Assembly: GCA_018292915.2 (NCBI GenBank)
Contig: JACVVK020000291.1
Span: 660,001 to 724,000, forward strand
DNA length: 64,000 nt
Direction: 5' to 3'
From: Batillaria attramentaria
Lineage: Eukaryota > Mollusca > Gastropoda > Batillariidae
Shown: positions 56,394 to 64,000 of the stretch, piece after piece
How the letters are laid out: each line of letters begins with the position of its first letter
How positions within the stretch are numbered: the stretch's first letter is position 1
Position numbers and translations under genes: made by a program
The notes under the pieces: model-generated
Seen by the model: the letters and a program-made list of their open reading frames with translations, nothing else
Told to the model about the DNA's origin: nothing
Database searches by the model: none

Positions 56394-58337
56394 CCCCCCC
56401 TCCAACAAAGGAACCGATTAGCCTGCACAAAGACCTGTGGAAGAAAGTCTGCAGCTGAGCCCTAGAGTCCCTTGTAAGCGAGCTGAACCACATAAGCCAC
56501 TAGTTGTTGCAGCATATTGGCAAGTGATGCTAGGGTGGTGAGAACACGAACTCTTCCATCATCTGGACAAAAGGTCTAGGCACCCTGGATTTGATAACCG
56601 CTTCTGCCCTTTTTCTAAATTACAACTACCCGCTGCTGCTTGCGTGTATGGCTCGATTTTCATGACTTGTCAGGGTGGGAAGTAGCAGGGGTTTCTATTT
56701 TATTCCAATTTAATCAGGGCGTGTGATTTGTCTGACAGGTGCTTCGCTCAGTTGGTATTCTGTATTACCACACGGTAGGCATGATACCACGGGGAGTGAA
56801 CTCCCACACACGTGATATGTCAGTTACCGGCCGTTGTAGCACTTGACTCGCCTTTGGCACCCACTTGTTCTGCAGGCAACATGCAAGGTCGCGAAAGACA
56901 AGAGTACTCAACAGACGGGCACGTGATTCCACAACGGTGCTTGGGACCAACAACATGAGCTTAGGTTTCAAAAAAAAAAAAAAAAATCATCTTTACCGCA
57001 AAAAATGAAAACAAAACCTAAGGAAAAAACAAACAAACAAAAAAACAAAAAACCAAACAGAAATAAGAGTAACAAAACCATCATCACCATCATCGTGATC
57101 ATCTGGGCTTCAGGTTGAGGGGTTTCGACGTAAACGTGTTGTCCAAACAAGGGACAACGAACGAAAAGCCATCTCAGATATTTTCGCTCCGAACCGGGAA
57201 TGTAAAAGAACATTACTAACTCCGTCTAGGCCCGAAAAATTATGTGGATGGATTTTTCTAGGTTTTCCTCAAAAAAAAAGAAAAAAAAAAAAAGCCCCAC
57301 CCCACCACCAAACCCGGAAACTAACAGACAAAGAAATAGATAAACACAACAACGATAACAAAAAACCAACCAAACAAACAAAAAACAAACAAAAAACAAA
57401 GAAACAACAAAAACAAAAATTTACAACAACAACAACAACAACAACAAACAACAGCCTGGTACTGGCATGTAACTCCCCTTGCCAATCAGCTATTCACTGG
57501 ACAATTTGTCTGTAGAAAAAGAAACAATTCCTGTGCATATCAGTATCTGGCAGTTCCGACCCAGCAGGCGTAATGACACAAACTGAGCTCGGGGTCAAGT
57601 GAGGTGTTTCTTTGAAGGACCCAATTTCGCGAGTATGCTAGTTAGTAGTGATGTTTGTTGTCACAAAAAAGCGTGATTTTCGTGATTTCTGTATTGGTAG
57701 GGCAAGGTGTATGCCAGGGGGTTTCAAGAGGAGGCAAGCCGCCAGTGAAGCTGGGACTTTTTGCGCACAAGAGAGGCAAAGGTGACGCGAGTAGTTTGGG
57801 CAAACAGAAAGTTAGACTTGCATTACTCCAGTGAGGCTTGAGCGGAATGGAGAATTGTGCATGGTTAATTTTTGTTTCTAGATTGAAGCATGAAGAATGA
57901 CTATGATGCCCGTAGCTAAAATGTCTATATAGGTTTTTGAACCCTCGTTCATTAATTTTGTATTCTCTGACCAGCCGCGCACGTCTCACCTTACACCAGA
58001 CAGCAAGTAACGAAGTATACATGCTCTCTGACCCTGCGAGCTCACGATTAAGTAGAGATGTGTGAAGTGGACACTCAAGATCTCGATGTTATAATGATGA
58101 GTGAAGCAGGCTGTTAGCTGACCAGTGAGAGCTAGTTTACATTCTTAGCGCCAAACGGGACTAAAGTCTCACTTACAGACTAAGTGCCAGGACAATCGCC
58201 AGTGTCTGGACCTAAGAATCCTAAGCCACTACAGGTATTTTGTAACGGTCAGAGGAAACCGATAATGGAACAGAGAGACGTCTGTCGAACAGAAATGGTG
58301 TCAACCTCCTCTGGAGACGAGTTAAAGACAAGGTCAT

Positions 58338-58340
<3 letters not shown>

Positions 58341-58418
<78 letters not shown>
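58341..58418. repeat. (AC)n tract
   Basis: About 78 bp of uninterrupted AC. Confidence 0.97.
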
Positions 58419-58421
<3 letters not shown>

Positions 58422-58715
58422 TCCAACAGTAAGTAATAAAAGGAAGTTAAACAAAGCCAGCGCGTCGTGCCGATTTAAATACATTATTCGTCCTAAATTA
58501 CCTTGGGTTTTTTTTAATATCAAACCGATTTAAAATTGTGTTTAATGTCCATTCCCCGGCACCCTACCAAAACAAATAAGGACAATAAACAATTCACGAC
58601 CCCACAACAACTGCAAAACGCAAAAACAAACAAACACACAAATCAAGTCATTCTCTCACCCCACCTCCCCCATCCTATTCAAAAACCACCAAATGCAAGA
58701 GCCCTTGCGCGTAAG

Positions 58716-58880
58716 GGTGGGTGTTTGGGGGTTTAACGTCCTTTTTCACCACATAGGGTGATATCAAAGACGGGGCAACGATGAAAAAAGCCAGCACAAA
58801 TATTTGGCCCCAGCCGGGATCGAACTCACGACGCGAGCATTAAAAGTCCAACGCTCTACCATTCGACCACCCCGGCTCTC
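58716..58880 (-). mobile_element. tRNA-derived SINE, family 1, with 8-bp target duplication
   Basis: Full minus-strand copy, with CGCGTAAG at 58708-58715 and 58903-58910. A run of C at 58880-58900 lies between head and duplication. Confidence 0.88.
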
Positions 58881-59425
58881 CCCCCCCCCCCCCCCCCCCC
58901 TACGCGTAAGTGCCGTTGCGTATTTAGTGGCTTTGAACAGAATAACTTGTGCAGGGCTTATAACGGTCCAAAGATTGAAAAAAGAGAAAAAGTTTGTAGC
59001 ACCTAGTGACGAAGTAGCATAACCACGAGCGCTCGTCTGCTTTGCTAAGCTATAGGGTGGGGTTTCCCACTCCCCCCCCCCCCCCCCCTCCTCGGAAATG
59101 TTTTTAAAAAATTAGAAAAAAAAATCTGTTAAAACATTGCAAGCGATTTGACTTTGTTTCATCTTCCTTTCAGTCTGTCTGCTTTTGTTTTGTATTTGCT
59201 TCTTCGTTTGTTTGAGTTTGTTTTTTGACGCTGTATTTTGTGTTCCGATTTATGTGTCTTGTAAACGTCTGTAAATATGCCCAAAAAGATGAATTTTTAA
59301 AAATCTGTGGAGTCTAGGGCATTTTGGGCATGCGGTTAAGAGCTTCCGAGAAAGATTTTTTGTAGGAGGGGGGGGGGGGGGTTTAGCCAACGGAGGAAAA
59401 CTTTTAGCCAAAGAGGAGGAAGATT

Positions 59426-59517
59426 TTAACTCTTTGACGACGAAGCACAATTTCTAACACGCGATTTCCTATAGGAAATCGCGTGTTAGAAATTGTGCTT
59501 CGTCTTCAAAGAGTTAA
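59426..59517. mobile_element. 92-bp near-perfect palindrome
   Basis: TTAACTCTTTGACGACGAAG...GCGATTTCC, centre TATA, then the reverse complement. 45 of 46 arm positions match and there is no loop. Non-coding. Confidence 0.9.
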
Positions 59518-59527
59518 GCCCACACTG

Positions 59528-59638
<111 letters not shown>

Positions 59639-61259
59639 TCACACCACTGAAAACAAAAGCCCGTGAACACTGGCAGAACAGGGGAATGAACATGACCAGA
59701 GGAGGCTGGACCAGCACGAACAAAGGAAGCAACAATGTTGTATTGTGGGCTGCAAGTGGAGGAAGAGAATAGACCGTGTAGATCATTCTGTGAGAACAGG
59801 ATCTGGAAGAAGAACCCACCACAGGCCCACAACCCCCCCCCCCCCCCCCCGCCCATACAATCGTATTTATACCGACTCCCAATCAGGGCAATTTGGCCGA
59901 ATAAACAACAGGCTGCTTGAGAAAATAATTAACCCACAACGTGTAATTTCCGCGAGGTGCTCCTGACACCTACCATTGGCACCTTCTTCCGCAAAAGAGC
60001 TCCTGCCGACGCCATTCCGGGCCCCGACGCAACGCGTTGAAAAATGTGGTCTGCACAGTGTAATTTACGTGCAGACTCGGTCTGTTTTGCGTATGCCGGC
60101 AGTTTGGAGAGGGAGCAAATGGCGGGCCGTTCTTCGAGGCGGGAAAGTGGATGCAGGCACTGGGGAGAGTGTTTAGGGCAGACGACAGATGGACGACATC
60201 GCGGCTATTTACACCATGTCCGACGGTTTTCTAAAAGAAGGCGAGGGGAACCACGCACCTGCACTGCGGGGATAAATCTTCACTACCGCTTGCTATCCTT
60301 TCCTCTTCACGAAATCGGGAACCAACACTGCAGGAATTGTTGGTTCAGTTTTTTTTTCCATTGTGTAAAATACAAGCGAGGCGGACCACCTTGTTGTTCG
60401 CGAAGTTTTGTTCCTATCCCGTCCGTTCAGGCTCACTCACTTTGAAAATACTTGATTTATCCGGTAGGACAATCGCGCGGGTGATTGGACAGACGTAAAC
60501 ACATCAGTATAGTGCATTTGGTAATCTAGTCGCCAAAGCTTTTCCGAAATATATTTTGTAAAACTGTGATTTTGTGCATATTTATTGGAGACAGATGTTT
60601 GAAAACTTGTGACCTAACCAGGCTTCTCGTCAACCATGGGTATGATTCTGAAATAGCTGACGGCCTCGGCGGCATGAGTAAAAAAAAAATTGTGCGAAAA
60701 TATCAGGTGGAAAAACAATGAAGTATCGAGATGAGCCAATTTTTTTTTTTACTGCTTTGTTATCCCTTTCGGGAAATCAGTTCGGGCTGCTTCCCCCGGG
60801 GGAAGCGCGTCGCCGCAGTGCAGCGCCACTGTAAAGAAAGTTAACGATATCACGATTTATCGAACAATCGAGACGACTGAAATTGCACAAGCAATCGCAA
60901 CCTCTGCAATCTAATGGCCATGTGGTTTAGTAAAGAAACGCACTGATTTCACAGCACGACAGTGTCAAGTAACTCTAGAAACAACACCAAACGAAAATGA
61001 CACAAATTTTACAATCGTACTTCTCCAAACCGACGGCCATGGGGTTTAGTGCAGTATTTCGCTGGTTTTTCAGCGCGTTTTAACTGTCGCTGGAAACAAC
61101 ACCAAACGAAAATGACACAAACTTAACAATCGTACCTCTCCAATTTTATGTCCATGTGAGCAAACCAAGTAGCGGGTGAGCCGATAAAATGAACGCCTGC
61201 GAGGCTGCAAATTGAGGACGGCAAGAGTGGCTAATTCAACAAGATAACTCCCCTGTTAG

Positions 61260-61441
61260 AGTCAACATTTAGACGTGGCCATAAAACGACGAAATCTCGT
61301 CAAGCCACCCATTAATGTCACGTGGGGCGAGAAGGCGCGAGATTTGGAGGTCGTTTGCACAGCAATGTGACCTGCCAGAGAGCGACTGGTGGCGGCGGGG
61401 GACGGGGGAAAGGGGAGGGGGTGGGGGCAGTGTGTGTGTGT

Positions 61442-61472
<31 letters not shown>

Positions 61473-61800
61473 GATGGGGGTTGTCCTCGTGGAGAACTGC
61501 TGGTGGAGGTGTGGGCTCTGCCTTATCTCCCCCTGTGTAAAGTCTGGTTCTAGGGTTCCCGATAGCGCAGGCTGTAATTGCACCTCTGTCCGATTCGGAG
61601 AGCAGACAAAATGTCACAACGGAAGCACCGCTTGCTGTACTGGATTTCAATGTGGTGTGTATGGGGGTGTTTGGAGGTGTTACACTCTTGTCGACCACGA
61701 AAGAGACGGAACCTCTGGCCTGAACACATGCTGACTCTTTCGGGATTTGAACCCAGGACCTAGCGATCTCCAACTCTAACGTTGTAACATGCTAGACGCG
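61260..61800. other. Low-complexity G/T block and a possible further tRNA-like SINE
   Basis: GT and G runs at 61385-61475. At 61735-61800 the minus strand reads CCTAGGTCCTGGGTTCAAAT-like B-box sequence, possibly a fourth tRNA-derived family; only the head region is visible. Confidence 0.35.
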
Positions 61801-61802
61801 GG

Positions 61803-61806
<4 letters not shown>

Positions 61807-61897
<91 letters not shown>

Positions 61898-62030
61898 AAC
61901 GTCCTTTCCCACCACATGTGGGTGATGTCAAAGACATGACACCGAGAAAAACGCCGGCACTGATATTTGGCCCCAGCCGAGATTCGAACCCACGACCCGG
62001 GCATTGAAAGTCCAACGCTGCATTCCAGAC
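61807..62030. repeat. (TG)n-(GA)n tract with a SINE family 1 copy
   Basis: TG 30 bp and GA 58 bp, then a minus-strand SINE at 61893-62030 (B box GGGTTCGAATCTCGGC). Confidence 0.85.
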
Positions 62031-62769
62031 GCCCACATAAATGCCTTAAATATCTGCGTATGGAATATAATTATGTCAACACTAGGTGTCAGCGTTTTGG
62101 CATGGCGTATGATCCCGAAAGACAACGAATCACTACACTTACATACTTACATTGTATGCCTAAGCTAACTTATTCAATACATACTATTATCATACTTTCA
62201 TTCGAGTGGCACGAATTCCACTGTTGGGAGTTGAAAAGTATTTGCATTACATACTGCACTTGTGAGGTGACACTGATCTTGTCGGGCAACAAGCCAAGCA
62301 AATTAAACGTGTGACTAATTTAATGCTCTTGACAAAATCGTGACTATGTGCAAATGCCATTTCCCACACGGTAACGCAAACACGCAGTAAGGACGGCTAT
62401 ATACATAAAGTACATTTTTTAAAACATAAGATTACATTCGAGTGATTTTTTTTTGGACTGATGATTGTATTTTTTTTAACACTTTTATTAGGAATGGTTG
62501 GTTTCATCATACACGGGCCGAGTCGCCAACTGCAATATATACATGTCATAATGATAATAATGATGATGATAGGAATAATGATACACTGTACATACTTTTT
62601 TTTTTTTTAAAAAACACACATAAACCTTCAAATCATAATGTCGTTGCAAGACGAAAGCAGCTTTGGTATACCGGCAGTATTACACTGACACCATCAAATG
62701 ACTAATGTATGACTGCGGACACAGCAAAATGACTCGAATGATTATCAGCCGAACGCGTGCAGTCTGGGC

Positions 62770-63010
62770 ACCCAAACACAGTCACAGTTGCAGAGTTTTC
62801 AGCCCTTCGGAGACCCTTATAAAACCAGAGCGCGAGTTTTCCGTGACATCATTGTGCTTTTGGTAAGTGAGCGTGACACATCGCTGCGATCTTTCTCGCT
62901 CAGTGTCAAAACGCAAACTGAGCTGTGAAATCAGGCTGCCCTTGGCTTTCATAGGGGGTTTCAGGGACGTTGAAAACTCGGTAATTGTGATAGAGTTGGT
63001 TGTGCATTTT
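62770..63010. mobile_element. Foldback element related to 10018-10625, without the inner MITE
   Basis: Its reverse complement matches both arms of the 10-kb element (AAGCCAAGGGCAGCCTGATT, ACTGAGCGAGAA, CTCTGGTTTTATAAGGG). At the centre it runs CCAAAAGCACAATGATGTCA with no insertion. Confidence 0.75.
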
Positions 63011-63436
63011 TCACAGTCGGAAAGCTCTTTAACACACACTGTTTCTGGCTTTTTCTTGAGATTGCAGACCTTTAACACTTTCAGCCCTGCCACCGTATCA
63101 TCTACGGTCTCGCAGACCCTAACAATAATATGCGTGCATGTGACCGACTCTCATACGCTCTGCACAGTGGTGCAGATGGAGATACTTCTTGAGAAATAGG
63201 GTTGTGTATGCAAGAGCCCAGCTTTAGATCTAGCACACTTGAAAAACTCCCAGGCAGACAGCGTTATCGCTATTGAGATTCCTTCGGGGCTGAAAGGGTT
63301 AAACCCTACCTCACTTACCGAGAAACGATTGGCCAGTCAGACAGAAACTAAACTGTGATAAGGAGCACATGCCGTCGGTAACCAGCGTCTATTGAATAGA
63401 AAACCATGGCCCAGCTGACATATCGTCCCCGGGCTT

Positions 63437-63520
63437 TGATGCCCCGTCTTTGATATCACCCGTATGTGGTGGAAAAGGACGTTAAACCCCCAAACACCCA
63501 CCCACCCACCCCACCCATCC
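63437..63520 (+). mobile_element. 3' fragment of SINE family 1
   Basis: CCCCGTCTTTGATATCACCC through GTTAAACCCCCAAACACCC and (ACCC)n. Confidence 0.8.
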
Positions 63521-64000
63521 CCGGGCTTTAAAAAGGTCAGCACCTCGCCCATGTTTATGTAACCCGATCAGGTGGTCAACAATGTCGGTATGATTGACAG
63601 CTGCCCCACATGTGAACCTCGAAACAGAGTTTGTAAAACAGTATTTGACTCGAAAACACAAACACCATCTGTCCTAGTGATCGTGACAAAACACAGTGAC
63701 ACACGAAACCCGCGTCAAAGAAAACACGACTGACCTTTGGAACGCAACACAAACAAAGTAGACTTCATCGTCATTAGTTGTGAACTCTGAAGCAACGGGA
63801 ATTGTGACAGACAACGCGCTCAGATTTATCGTTGTAACAACAAAGTTTAACGCAATTACAAACTGTCAGTTTTCCTGTGTCTCCTTTCCGAAAATTCCTA
63901 CTTTCGTCAATGCTATTAAAGAACTTTTTAAATTAAGCCTCTGTGCTTGTAACGTCACTAAGATGGAAAACTAAACTGTCGACGTGAAATCTCTAAGGCG

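Noticed and set aside
59976..60445. Plus-strand frames near 60 kb that could be a 5' exon of a gene
   Set aside because: The phrase ATGGACGACATCGCGGC resembles one in the 45-kb DNA element and no termini, domain or continuing exon was found. It may be transposon debris.

Overview
This window looks like nuclear DNA of an animal, most likely a lophotrochozoan and probably a mollusc (gastropod-like). Genes are split by GT-AG introns, and the encoded proteins are metazoan cytosolic sulfotransferases (SULT) and a TBX1/10-type T-box factor. Most of the sequence is repeat-derived: tRNA-derived SINEs, non-LTR retrotransposon fragments, inverted-repeat DNA elements, minisatellites, and many (CA)n, (GA)n and poly-G/C tracts. 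The species guess rests on this general character, not on a match to a known genome.

Layout. 1-6880: no protein gene recognised. It holds an inverted-repeat element split by a SINE, a 3.8 kb block bounded by 22-bp direct repeats (2014-5790) with LTR-like pieces, and a 16-17 bp minisatellite. 6881-14375 (+): a complete five-exon SULT gene encoding 294 aa, with introns full of repeats, including a 1.0-kb TA-flanked foldback transposon. 14376-17323: intergenic. 17324-27281 (-): a second complete SULT gene with six coding exons encoding 321 aa, tail-to-tail with the first. Splice phases agree at all four shared junctions, so the two are paralogues from a local duplication. 27282-36726: intergenic, with SINEs, hairpins and two tiny palindromic insertions. 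36727-47157 (-): the five 3' coding exons of a TBX1/10-like gene. They carry most of the DNA-binding domain and the C terminus. The 5' exons were not found and probably lie beyond 64000. 47158-64000: probably T-box upstream intron or flank, again repeat-rich.

How the genes relate. The two SULT proteins should be cytosolic enzymes that transfer sulfonate from PAPS to small hydroxyl or amine acceptors. Both keep the 5'-phosphosulfate loop, the catalytic His and the 3'-phosphate Arg/Ser. Their substrates cannot be read from sequence. The T-box gene is an unrelated developmental regulator that happens to lie nearby.

I found no bacterial-type operon, CRISPR array, true tRNA or rRNA gene, and no clearly new multi-gene system. 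The most unusual signals are structural: two 27-31 bp palindromic insertions with 8-9 bp flanking duplications, a 92-bp near-perfect palindrome, several layers of transposons nested inside transposons, and a hammerhead-ribozyme-like motif in an inverted pair of repeats.
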